64,000 nt of DNA from Verrucomicrobium sp. (GTDB lineage Bacteria; Verrucomicrobiota; Verrucomicrobiia; Methylacidiphilales; GAS474). Positions 42,544 through 50,370 of the stretch are shown here, piece after piece. The position numbers and the translations under genes are program-made. Where the stretch lies: the NCBI GenBank assembly GCA_028283855.1, contig JAPWJX010000003.1:1178001-1242000 (forward strand), given 5' to 3'. The stretch's first letter is position 1. Every line of letters starts with the position of its first letter. Below the pieces are notes generated by a model, which worked only from the letters and a program-made list of their open reading frames with translations, was not told the origin of the DNA and did not search any database.

Positions 42544-42873
42544 CTACGCCTTTTTGACGAAGCACGCCTTCAAGCCGATGGCCATGCCGTCGATCTTGCA
42601 GGAAATCTCATGGTCCCCGTCGACCAGGCGGATGCCCTTCGCCTTCGTGCCGCCCTTGATGACTTGGGAAGAGCCTTTCAGCTTCAGGTCCTTGACGAGA
42701 GCCACCGTGTCGCCGTCGGCCAGGGGCGTGCCGTGCGCGTCCTTCACCACGCGGCCTTCCTGCGGCGCGGACGCGCGCGGCCACTCATGCCCGCAGGTGA
42801 CGCACTCCCACCGATCGGGGAATTCGAGGATGTCGGGCATCTCGCATTGAGGGCAGGCGGCGGGTTTTTCCAT
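42544..42873 (-). CDS. yjdM: PhnA/YjdM zinc-ribbon protein
   Basis: 109 aa. The N-terminal zinc ribbon has CPQCEMPDIL and CVTCGHEWP, followed by the PhnA domain (DGDTVALVKDLKLKGSSQVIKGGTKAKGIRLVDGDHEISCKIDG), an SH3-like barrel. Despite the old name, the E. coli protein is not part of phosphonate breakdown and its role is unknown. It diverges from the glycan cassette across an AT-rich 85-base gap. Confidence 0.93.
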   Translation of the reverse strand: MEKPAACPQCEMPDILEFPDRWECVTCGHEWPRASAPQEGRVVKDAHGTPLADGDTVALVKDLKLKGSSQVIKGGTKAKGIRLVDGDHEISCKIDGMAIGLKACFVKKA

Positions 42874-42958
42874 TGGGTTATCCTATATTCTTTGTGTTAA
42901 TTTGTATTTTATTTCTCGTCGCTGAATTGCGAAGAAATAACAGCCAGATTTTTCCCGC
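42874..42958. other. AT-rich divergent intergenic region
   Basis: An unusually AT-rich stretch for this window, separating yjdM and the glycan cassette. It probably holds promoters in both directions; candidate boxes such as TATATT and TTGTGT are present, but no pair with clear 17-base spacing stands out. Confidence 0.35.
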
Positions 42959-43933
42959 ATGAAAATTCCATTCATTCATGAGCTGAACCTCCTCAAGGAC
43001 CAAGTCCGCCAGGTCAAGGAATCCACGGAGCAAATCCGGGCCTTGGCCGGGCAGACGCGGGAGGAAGTCGGCTGGATTCAGGAGAAGATGAGCCGCACCG
43101 CCGCCTCGACGGCGGCCAGCGAGTCCCTCCTGCGGCAGATCCAGCTCTACCTGGGGAACGACATCTTCAAGAACCACCTGGCCCGCCTCCATTCCTCCGA
43201 ATTCCCGAAGGAGAACGAGATCGGCGCCAACCTGGCCGCCACGGTGAAGAGCCTGCGCTTCCGGACGGAGCCCGCGCCGGACCGCTCCCGCACCGTGGTA
43301 TGCACGGTGGCGGTAGGGGAGGAATACCGGGAAAAGGTGGCCCCCTGCCTGGAAAGCCACCGCCGCTACTGCCGCGACCACGGCTACGACTATATCGACA
43401 TGGAGATGGAGCCCAATTGGGTTCACCGCCCCCTTTCCTGGTACAAGCTCCCTCTCCTCTTCCGCCTCATGCAGGCGGGCTACGAGCGGCTCCTGGTGAT
43501 CGATGCCGACGCCATGATCACCAACCCTTCCGTCCGGCTGGAGCCCTTTTTCGAGCGGCTCGACGCGGAGGGGAAGGCCATGCTGGCCGCGGAGGAAGAC
43601 GGCGGGGTGAACTGCGGCGTCTTCTTCCTGCGGAAATGCCCGCAGGCGGTCCGCCTCCTGGACCTCATGTGGCTGCACGACATGGACGTGCGGCACGGCC
43701 ACTGGGAGCAGAGGGCATTGCGCGAATTGCTCAACAACTATCGTGCGGTCCACGATGTCCTGGCCGTGGCCGACGGACGGGCCTTCAACAGCTTCCCGCC
43801 GGAGCGGGTTGAGTCGTTCTCCGAGGCCTTTGACCAGCGCAACAGCTGGCAGCCGGGCGATTTCATCTGCCACTTTTCCGGGATCCGCGGGGACCGGCTT
43901 CCTGAATTGATCCGCCAGTACGCGGCGCGTTAG
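42959..43933 (+). CDS. GT34-like glycosyltransferase (GMA12/MNN10 type)
   Basis: 324 aa. An N-terminal helical segment of ~85 residues (ELNLLKDQVRQVKESTEQIRAL) looks like a coiled coil. The catalytic domain runs from ~105: CTVAVGEEYREKVAPCLESHRRYCRDHGYDY, a WYKLPLLFRLM helix, and the DxD motif in VIDADAMITNPSV. GVFFLRKCPQAVRLLD and FICHFSGI near the end are also family-like. It is the first gene of a three-gene same-strand cassette, 13 bases ahead of the next. The sugar and acceptor are unknown. Confidence 0.82.
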   Translation: MKIPFIHELNLLKDQVRQVKESTEQIRALAGQTREEVGWIQEKMSRTAASTAASESLLRQIQLYLGNDIFKNHLARLHSSEFPKENEIGANLAATVKSLRFRTEPAPDRSRTVVCTVAVGEEYREKVAPCLESHRRYCRDHGYDYIDMEMEPNWVHRPLSWYKLPLLFRLMQAGYERLLVIDADAMITNPSVRLEPFFERLDAEGKAMLAAEEDGGVNCGVFFLRKCPQAVRLLDLMWLHDMDVRHGHWEQRALRELLNNYRAVHDVLAVADGRAFNSFPPERVESFSEAFDQRNSWQPGDFICHFSGIRGDRLPELIRQYAAR

Positions 43934-43946
43934 AAGAGTTCTCCTG

Positions 43947-46295
43947 ATGGTTCTGCTCCTGCTCCTCGACGCCTTTCGCGCCAACTACCTGCCCCGCTCC
44001 AGCTATCTGCGGCAACTCGCCCGTGAAGGGGGCCTCGGCACCCTGCGGGAGCCGTTTGGCTTCGTGCCCCGCGCCGCCTATCTGGGCGGCCTCACCCCGG
44101 GCGAATACGGCTACACGAACATGTTCCGCTGCGACCCGGAGAACAGCCCGTTCCTCATGGCGCATGGACTGAAGGACGTCGACGGACTGCGGCGGGAGCA
44201 GTTTCTGCGCGAGCGGATCGTGGACAACGCCAAGGGGCTCCTCCCGTCCTTCGCCGCCAGCTACGTCTCCACGTTGCAGATTCCGATACCCTGGCTGCCC
44301 TACTTCGATCTGGCCGAGCGGCACGCCCCGGACGACAAGCGCAAGGGCTACCGCTCTCTCTACGACCTGCTGCGGGAGCAAGGGGAGAAGTGGTATGAGC
44401 TAATCTGGCCCCTGAGCTTTGCCTATCCCGAGCACGGCGACGAGGCCTTGACGGAGCGCGCCCTGCGGGAGATCGGGCCGGAGCACCGGCTGGCCTTCGT
44501 CCACCTCACGGAATTGGACGGCATGGGCCACGCCTACGGGCCGGAGTCGATCGAGATCCAGCGCGGCATCTGCCGCACGGACGCCCTGGCCCGCCGCCTG
44601 GTGGAGCACTGCCGAAAGATCGACCCGCAGTGCGAGGTGATCCTCTTTGCCGACCATGGCATGCTCACCGTCAACCGCACCATCGACCTCTGGGCGCGGC
44701 TCAGGGAGCTGCCCTTCCGCTTCGGGCACGATTACGTCTACTTCCTCGACTCCAGCATGGCCCGCTTCTGGTTCCACCGGACGGAGGCGCGGGAGGCCGT
44801 CGAGCGGGTGCTCCGTTCCCAGCCCCATGGCCACATCGTGGAGGACGAGGCGGAGATCGAGCGCTTCGCCATCCGCGGGTGCGATCCGCGCAACGGCGAG
44901 CTGATCTTCCTCCTGGACCCCAGCGTGGCCGTCCATCCCAACTTCTTCCAGCGCGACGGCGCGCCCCCGGCGGGCATGCACGGCTACGATCCGGCCGAGC
45001 CGGACAACGAGGGCGTCTTCATCTGCCACGGCCCCGGGACTCCGGCGGGCTCCGCCTTCGGCCCCGTCGACGCCACGCAGATCTACCCCCTCCTGCTGGA
45101 CCGCCTGGGCCTTTCTCCGGGAGACCACACCTCCGTGTCCCTCCCCATGCCGCAGCCGGACGCGGCCTCCCCCTTCACCAAGTCCCGCCTCCCCGGCGCG
45201 GACGAGATGGTGCGGCGGGACCTGAAGACGATTTGCGCCGCCATCCTGCAGGAAACCCCCGACGTCGATGGCATCCTCCTGGGCGGCTCCTTCGGACGGG
45301 GGGAAGGGGGCGTCGCCCTCGTTGACGGACGCCTCCGCGCCGTCAACGACTACGACATCTTCGTCGCCACCCGGCAGCCCCGCTCCGGCCTGGAACTGGG
45401 GAAGCGCCTGGCGCGGGAAATCGGCATCGACTACGTCGACGTCCACTACGCCCCGCTGCGCGCGGAGGATTTCCACCCCACCCAATCCCGCTTCGACCAG
45501 CGCTACGGCACCCAGGTTCTCCACGGCCCGGCCTCTCTCCTCGACGACCTGCCGCCGATGGGCGCGGCCGACATCCCGCTGGAGGAGGGCCACCTCATCG
45601 TCTTCAACCGCATGGCGGGCTTCCTCACCGTCCCCTTCGAGGCGGCTGCGGCGGGCGTTTTCCCGCAGGACGGGCGCTACCTCCAGAACCAGGTGAACAA
45701 GCTCCTCATGGCTCTGGGCGATGCGTGGCTCCTGAAATGGAAGGCCTATGACGTCTCCTACGAGGTCCGCTCCCGCCGTTTCTTCTACATGGGCCGTGCC
45801 GCCTCCCTGCCGGAGGAACTCCTGGAAGCCGTGCGGGACGCCTATCTTTGGAAACTGGAGCCCGTCTACCTGCCCGTGCGGGAGGCGTGGGCGGAAGGCG
45901 GAAAAGCCCCCCGCTTGGCGCTCCGCTCCATGGCCCTGTTGCTTGAGGGAAGCACGGCCCGGCTCCTGCCGGAGGCGATGAACGGCCTAGGCTTCCTCCA
46001 TCCGCAGCCGGAGCGCGACAAGGGGGACCGGGAGCGGCTTGCCGCCGGAGCGCCGGGGCCTCTCTGGCAGGCCTACTTGGCGCAGACCCCGGAGGGCGAC
46101 GCCCGCCGGGCCTTTTACTTCACCAGCCTGCGGCTCTTTCTGGCCTTTGCCGCGGGCGCCGATCAAACGGGCCCCTTGGGCGAGCCCGCCGACGCGCTCT
46201 GGCAGGCGGCCTTTTCAGAAGAAGAGCCCTTCTGGCCATCCTGGAACCGCCTGCGGGCCGAAACCATCGCCGCCTGGGAAACCATGGGCCACTAG
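43947..46295 (+). CDS. Phosphodiesterase (alkaline-phosphatase fold) fused to a nucleotidyltransferase domain
   Basis: 782 aa. The N-terminal ~400 residues are of the type I phosphodiesterase/nucleotide pyrophosphatase fold: first metal Asp in LLLLLDAFRANYL, then HLTELDGMGHAYGP, ILFADHGML and MHGYDPAEPDNEGVF. The usual nucleophile Thr is not clearly at its place (RAAYLGGLTPGEYG). From ~440 a minimal nucleotidyltransferase begins (GGSFGRGEGG, then NDYDIFVATR, the GS...D.D pattern). The last ~250 residues are helical. It lies between two glycosyltransferases, so a role in building or modifying a nucleotide- or phospho-linked glycan is likely; this is inference. Confidence 0.78.
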   Translation: MVLLLLLDAFRANYLPRSSYLRQLAREGGLGTLREPFGFVPRAAYLGGLTPGEYGYTNMFRCDPENSPFLMAHGLKDVDGLRREQFLRERIVDNAKGLLPSFAASYVSTLQIPIPWLPYFDLAERHAPDDKRKGYRSLYDLLREQGEKWYELIWPLSFAYPEHGDEALTERALREIGPEHRLAFVHLTELDGMGHAYGPESIEIQRGICRTDALARRLVEHCRKIDPQCEVILFADHGMLTVNRTIDLWARLRELPFRFGHDYVYFLDSSMARFWFHRTEAREAVERVLRSQPHGHIVEDEAEIERFAIRGCDPRNGELIFLLDPSVAVHPNFFQRDGAPPAGMHGYDPAEPDNEGVFICHGPGTPAGSAFGPVDATQIYPLLLDRLGLSPGDHTSVSLPMPQPDAASPFTKSRLPGADEMVRRDLKTICAAILQETPDVDGILLGGSFGRGEGGVALVDGRLRAVNDYDIFVATRQPRSGLELGKRLAREIGIDYVDVHYAPLRAEDFHPTQSRFDQRYGTQVLHGPASLLDDLPPMGAADIPLEEGHLIVFNRMAGFLTVPFEAAAAGVFPQDGRYLQNQVNKLLMALGDAWLLKWKAYDVSYEVRSRRFFYMGRAASLPEELLEAVRDAYLWKLEPVYLPVREAWAEGGKAPRLALRSMALLLEGSTARLLPEAMNGLGFLHPQPERDKGDRERLAAGAPGPLWQAYLAQTPEGDARRAFYFTSLRLFLAFAAGADQTGPLGEPADALWQAAFSEEEPFWPSWNRLRAETIAAWETMGH

Positions 46296-46306
46296 GAACC
46301 CCACTT

Positions 46307-47305
46307 ATGCCACTCGTTAGCGTCATCATCGCCAATTACAACCACGCGCCCTACCTTGACCGCGCCATCCGCAGCCTCCTGGATCAGACTTGGCCGCACA
46401 TGGAAGTCATCGTCGTCGACGACAACTCGACCGACGCGACGCCGGAAATATTGAGGAAATACGAGGGGGAGCCGCGCGTCCGCGTCCTGTGCCAGGAAAA
46501 CCAAGGCCTGGCCCGCACCCGGAACAACGGCATCGCCATCGCCCGGGGGGAATACATCGGCTTTCTCGACGCCGACGACTATTTTGCACCGGAGAAGATC
46601 GAGAAGCAGGTCCTCGTCCTGCAAAACAATCCCGAATACGACTGGGTTTACTGCGACATGCAGCAGGTCCATCCGGATGGCAGCTTCTTCGACGACTACT
46701 CCATCGGAAAAGCCCGGCCCATCGTGCGGGGAGACATTCTGCCCTCCCTCCTGATCGGCGGCTACTTCCCGCCTCACGTCGCGCTGGTCCGCCGCAGCCT
46801 GCTGGAGGAGGTGGGCGTCTTTACCCCCGACCTGGATGGCCATGCCGATTACGACCTGTGGATGCGCGCCGCCGCCCGCGGCAAGCAGGTCTATTACCTC
46901 GACGAGCGGCTGGCCTATTACACGCGCCAGCCCGGCAGCATGAGCACGGATTGGGACCACATGTCGGAGACGCGCCTGGCGGCCCTCACACGATTGGCGG
47001 AGCAGTTTCCCGGGCCGCTGGCCCGGTCGTTGGAAACGCTCTTCCGCCATGTCGTGGGTCTGACGGGCGCGGCAAACAGTCTTTCCGAGGCTCTGCGCAG
47101 TGCCGAGGAGGAGAAGCGGGAAGAGAATCCTCCTCCTCCGCCTCCTCCTGAGCGGAGTCCCGAAGAGGAGGAGAACGCCCGGCTTTACCGCGAGGAAGTC
47201 GTCCGCCGCCGCCGGATTACCCGCTCTTTGGTCTGGAAGATCGCCACGCCGTTTTTCAAGCTGGAGCGGGCGATTTGGGCTCGCCGTCGGCAGAAGAAGC
47301 GGTAA
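46307..47305 (+). CDS. Family 2 glycosyltransferase
   Basis: 332 aa. GT-A fold: VSVIIANYNHAPYLDRAIRSLLDQTW at the start, EVIVVDDNSTDATPEI, GLARTRNNGIAIARGEYIGFLDADDYF with the DxD, and AHVALVRR-like acceptor region with GHADYDLWMRAA. A polar segment with a run of prolines (ENPPPPPPPERSPEEEE) separates it from a basic C-terminal helix that may touch the membrane. It is the last gene of the cassette; a terminator follows. Confidence 0.93.
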   Translation: MPLVSVIIANYNHAPYLDRAIRSLLDQTWPHMEVIVVDDNSTDATPEILRKYEGEPRVRVLCQENQGLARTRNNGIAIARGEYIGFLDADDYFAPEKIEKQVLVLQNNPEYDWVYCDMQQVHPDGSFFDDYSIGKARPIVRGDILPSLLIGGYFPPHVALVRRSLLEEVGVFTPDLDGHADYDLWMRAAARGKQVYYLDERLAYYTRQPGSMSTDWDHMSETRLAALTRLAEQFPGPLARSLETLFRHVVGLTGAANSLSEALRSAEEEKREENPPPPPPPERSPEEEENARLYREEVVRRRRITRSLVWKIATPFFKLERAIWARRRQKKR

Positions 47306-47343
47306 GCCGAATCAACCGGCCGAGAAAACTTTTCCGACGAAAT

Positions 47344-47371
47344 AATCCCTACGGCCGTCTAGGGATTTTCT
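47344..47371 (+). terminator. Rho-independent terminator of the glycan cassette
   Basis: AATCCCTA (47344-47351), an 8-base loop holding CGGCCG, and TAGGGATT (47360-47367), then TTCTCT. The 8-bp stem is perfect; the T-run is short and interrupted. It lies 39 bases after the GT2 stop. Confidence 0.72.
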
Positions 47372-47416
47372 CTGATAGTTTGGGGCGCGGAAATCGGGCA
47401 GGATGCCCCTGTTTTC

Positions 47417-47791
47417 ATGAAAATCCATTCCCTGCTCTTCTCCCTGATCCTTCTTGGCAGTCTGTCCGGCGCGGCTTTGTGCTGGGCGGCCGCCGATGCC
47501 TCAAGCAAGTCGTCCACCTTCCAGGTCGGGGATTTCACCGTCGTCCGCATAGACGGCCAGGACGCGACTTTTTCACAGCTGAAAAAAGGGATGCGGGCTT
47601 ATGTGACGCCCGATTCCTTCCAGGCCGGCTATGCGGCGAAGATCGACGCCCACACGGCCAAATCGGCCGGGGCCGCCCCGGCTCCCGCCAAGGGTTCCAA
47701 GGCAGCTCCCGCTCTCCCCTCCAAACATTGGTTCATCACGGCGCTGACACCCAAGGCGATCACGGTGAGCTGGCAGTCCGCCGGGGGGTAG
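47417..47791 (+). CDS. Small secreted protein (124 aa)
   Basis: A clear signal peptide (KIHSLLFSLILLGSLSGAALCWAAA, cleavage near WAA-AD) precedes a ~95-residue mature protein that I do not recognise. The mature part has a beta-like stretch (FQVGDFTVVRIDGQDATFSQLKKGM), an Ala/Pro/Lys linker, and another beta stretch (HWFITALTPKAITVSW). Probably periplasmic. The next gene starts 72 bases later in the same direction. Confidence 0.72.
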   Translation: MKIHSLLFSLILLGSLSGAALCWAAADASSKSSTFQVGDFTVVRIDGQDATFSQLKKGMRAYVTPDSFQAGYAAKIDAHTAKSAGAAPAPAKGSKAAPALPSKHWFITALTPKAITVSWQSAGG

Positions 47792-47863
47792 GAATGACGA
47801 AAGAGGGGCGGGAGCTGGAATTCCTGCTTGAAGCCCGTGGGGGGATGCTCCCATACCCTTTCC

Positions 47864-48670
47864 ATGAGAAAGGCATTGTGGATCCTTCTGCCGCTTGTCC
47901 TGGCGGCAGGCGCGGCGTGGGAGGGGATTTCTTATTACCGGGATAATCGCGATTTTACTCCTTGGATGGATTACCCCCAAAAGGAAGCTTTCTTCGAGGA
48001 GCGGGGGATAAAGGATGCTCAGGGGAAGAATTTTTGGGATCGGCGGCATTGGCTAACGGCCGTCCAAGGGCGCTGGCACAAGGGAAAACCCGAATACCGT
48101 TACCGGATCGGGGATGCCCCGGCAAAAGGGGGGTATTGGTGGTGGTGGTGGTACAACCAGAGTCCTGAAAGTTTTCACGATCATCTGCTTGAGATGGAGG
48201 ACCAGTATTGCACGCTGGTTTACATCGACTCCTTCAAGCTCCCCGATGGGACAGTCCGTTATAGCGGCGTCTGGCATCGCACGATCCCGGGGCCGAAAAA
48301 CGAGGCTCCTAAGGAGGAGAAGCCTTCCGACGAAAAGATCAGGCAGGCCTTAGACGATGCGAATACGGCCGTGATCATGGCGGCGGAGGCCGGGGACCTG
48401 GACGCGACGAGGGCGGAACTCCACGGCCTGTTGGCGGTGGTCTACAGTGCGACGGCGACCCCTCAGCAGCGTTTTTCCCGGGAGCGCCTGGAGGCGGCGG
48501 CCTTTTATGTTCCCCGCTGGCAGGAGTATTTGGCCGCGCGGGATGCCGGAGATCCCATGGCCTTCCAGTATTTGCACAACCTGGCCGTCATCACCTCCAC
48601 CTTTGCCCCGTTCCCCACCTCCAGGCTGCTGGAACAGGCGGAGAGGGAGAGAATGGCTCCGCGAAAATAA
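47864..48670 (+). CDS. Exported or membrane-anchored orphan with a Trp5 run
   Basis: 268 aa from the ATG at 47864 (MRKALWILLPLVLAAGAAWEG), which gives a proper signal/anchor; an in-frame TTG 36 bases upstream is rejected because it would bury the signal. Residues ~85-97 contain YWWWWWYN, five tryptophans encoded by five consecutive TGG codons (48137-48151). A helical C-terminal half (EKIRQALDDANTAVIMAAEAGDL) follows. Function unknown. It ends eight bases before the tRNA-Cys gene on the other strand. Confidence 0.72.
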   Translation: MRKALWILLPLVLAAGAAWEGISYYRDNRDFTPWMDYPQKEAFFEERGIKDAQGKNFWDRRHWLTAVQGRWHKGKPEYRYRIGDAPAKGGYWWWWWYNQSPESFHDHLLEMEDQYCTLVYIDSFKLPDGTVRYSGVWHRTIPGPKNEAPKEEKPSDEKIRQALDDANTAVIMAAEAGDLDATRAELHGLLAVVYSATATPQQRFSRERLEAAAFYVPRWQEYLAARDAGDPMAFQYLHNLAVITSTFAPFPTSRLLEQAERERMAPRK

Positions 48671-48677
48671 AAAGGAG

Positions 48678-48749
48678 AGGCGGGAGCCGGAATCGAACCG
48701 GCGCATGGGGCTTTTGCAGAGCCCGGCCTTACCACTTGGCTATCCCGCC
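48678..48749 (-). tRNA. tRNA-Cys (anticodon GCA)
   Basis: 72 bases. The acceptor arms GGCGGGA (48743-48749) and TCCCGCC (48679-48685) pair fully; the anticodon stem is GGGCT/AGCCC with loop CTGCAAA, giving GCA; the T arm has GGTTCGATTC. The discriminator base is U, the identity base of tRNA-Cys. The 3' CCA is not encoded. Confidence 0.96.
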
Positions 48750-48821
48750 AGAGGAAGAGCGGAGAATGTGGCCTATTTCGGCCACGCTGGCAAACCCGGA
48801 ATCACACCCTTAAGCTAAGGC

Positions 48822-49721
48822 ATGATTCAAAAAGTCCTGGTTGTCGGCGGAGGAACGATGGGGAAGGAGATCGCCCTTCAATGCGCCCGGCATGGATGCG
48901 AGGTGGCCATTTTCGATGCCTCTCCGGCGGTAAGGGCCGGGATCGGGTCCGGTTTGGCCGGTCTGGCCGCCACGCTTCCTCCGGGACTTTTGACGGAGGC
49001 CGATCTCCCGGCAGTGCTGGCGCGGATCCGGGCCGTGGAAACCCTGGCCGAAGGAGCCGCCGAGGCCGATCTGGCGGTGGAATGCGTGCCGGAAAATCCG
49101 GAGCTGAAGCGGAAGGTGTTCCGGCAGCTTTCGGAAGCGTGTTCCGACCGGGCCATCCTGGCGACGAACACTTCTTCCCTGGTCCCGTCGATGTTCGCGG
49201 AAAGCTGCCGGTGGCCGGAGCGGCTGGCCGCCTTCCATTTTCACCTGCCGGTGGCGACCTCCAACATCGTCGACGTCATGCCCCACCCGGGCACGTCGCC
49301 GGAGACGATGGCGGAGCTGGAGGCCTTCGCGCGCCGGATCGGGCAGATCCCCATCCGCTATGATCGGGAGTCCCACGCCTATATCTTCAATTCGATCTTC
49401 GGCGCCATGCAGCGGCAGGCGATCGACCTGGTGCTGGGGGAGGTGGCGACGGTGGAGGACGTCGACCGGGCGTGGATGGGGATTTTCCGCATGCCGCTGG
49501 GCCCGTTCGGGATGTTCGACAACATCGGCCTGGATACGATCGCGGAGATTTCCGCCTATTGGGCGGAGACGCTAAATGACGACGCCGGGCGGCGGCGCGT
49601 CGCCTTTCTCAAGAAGATGACGGCGGAAGGGAAGCTGGGAACCAAGGCGGGCCGGGGATTTTACGAGTATCCCGATCCGGCCTACGCGCGGCCCGGCTTT
49701 TTGAGCGCCGATTCCCCCTAG
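48822..49721 (+). CDS. 3-hydroxyacyl-CoA dehydrogenase family protein
   Basis: 299 aa. Rossmann NAD-binding start KVLVVGGGTMGKEIALQCARHG, then DLAVECVPENPELKRKVF, the catalytic region ILATNTSSL and LAAFHFHLPV, and a C-terminal 3HCDH domain (IFNSIFGAMQRQAIDLV, VEDVDRAWM). The His of the usual HFFNP motif is retained, though the motif reads HFHLP. It could act in beta-oxidation or on another 3-hydroxyacyl-CoA. A small palindrome CCTTA-AGC-TAAGG sits just before the ATG. Confidence 0.9.
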   Translation: MIQKVLVVGGGTMGKEIALQCARHGCEVAIFDASPAVRAGIGSGLAGLAATLPPGLLTEADLPAVLARIRAVETLAEGAAEADLAVECVPENPELKRKVFRQLSEACSDRAILATNTSSLVPSMFAESCRWPERLAAFHFHLPVATSNIVDVMPHPGTSPETMAELEAFARRIGQIPIRYDRESHAYIFNSIFGAMQRQAIDLVLGEVATVEDVDRAWMGIFRMPLGPFGMFDNIGLDTIAEISAYWAETLNDDAGRRRVAFLKKMTAEGKLGTKAGRGFYEYPDPAYARPGFLSADSP

Positions 49722-50365
49722 GAATTGGCGAAGAGAAAGAGGTAGTCCCGGGCGTAGTCCGCGTAGGCCTGGGGCCCGTAGAGAGTGGCCGCCGTCTGGA
49801 GGGTCTGGGCGGCGGTGGCGGTGTCCCCCTTGTAGCGGGCGATGGCGGCCTGCGCGAAATAGGCGGCGGGGGTCTTGTCGTCGAAGGCGTTGAGCTGGGA
49901 GGCCTGGCGCAGGGCCTCGCCCAGGTCTTTTTGTCCCAGGGCGCAGTAGGTTAGGGCCAGGACCAGGTCGGGGTCGGCGTTGCCCGGCTGGTAGTGCGCG
50001 GCGTCCTGGTAGGCGATGCGGGCGTCGGCGTAATGGCGCTGGCGGAAGGCGAGGTCGCCCAGGGAGCGCCGGGCGGCGATGCTGCTGGGGTCGAGATGGA
50101 GGGACTCTTCCAGGACGGTCTTGGCTTTGGCGTAGTCTTTAGCGCCGGTGGCGATGCGCCCTTTGAGCACCAGGTAGCGGACACGCTCCTTGTTGGCGTC
50201 CGGGGAGAGGGTGGCCAGGCCCTTTTGGCACAGGGTGTCGGCGTCGGCGTAGTGCTCGGTCTTGTAGGCGGCCAGGGCGTCGGCGTAGACCTCCGCGCCC
50301 CGGCAGGGGAGCGCGGGGCACGCGGCGGCCCACAGCAGCACCAGCAGGACGGCCCGTGATTTCAT
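49718..50365 (-). CDS. Secreted TPR protein
   Basis: 215 aa from the ATG at 50365. Signal peptide (RAVLLVLLWAAACPALPCRG) followed by about four tetratricopeptide repeats (YADALAAYKTEHYADADTLCQKGL, GAKDYAKAKTVLEESLHLDPSS, RQRHYADARIAYQDAAHYQPGN). It is a periplasmic protein-interaction module. It ends within the dehydrogenase stop (4-base overlap) and starts five bases after zwf, so it may be the tail of the gnd-zwf transcript. Confidence 0.83.
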   Translation of the reverse strand: MKSRAVLLVLLWAAACPALPCRGAEVYADALAAYKTEHYADADTLCQKGLATLSPDANKERVRYLVLKGRIATGAKDYAKAKTVLEESLHLDPSSIAARRSLGDLAFRQRHYADARIAYQDAAHYQPGNADPDLVLALTYCALGQKDLGEALRQASQLNAFDDKTPAAYFAQAAIARYKGDTATAAQTLQTAATLYGPQAYADYARDYLFLFANS

Positions 50366-50370
50366 AAGCG

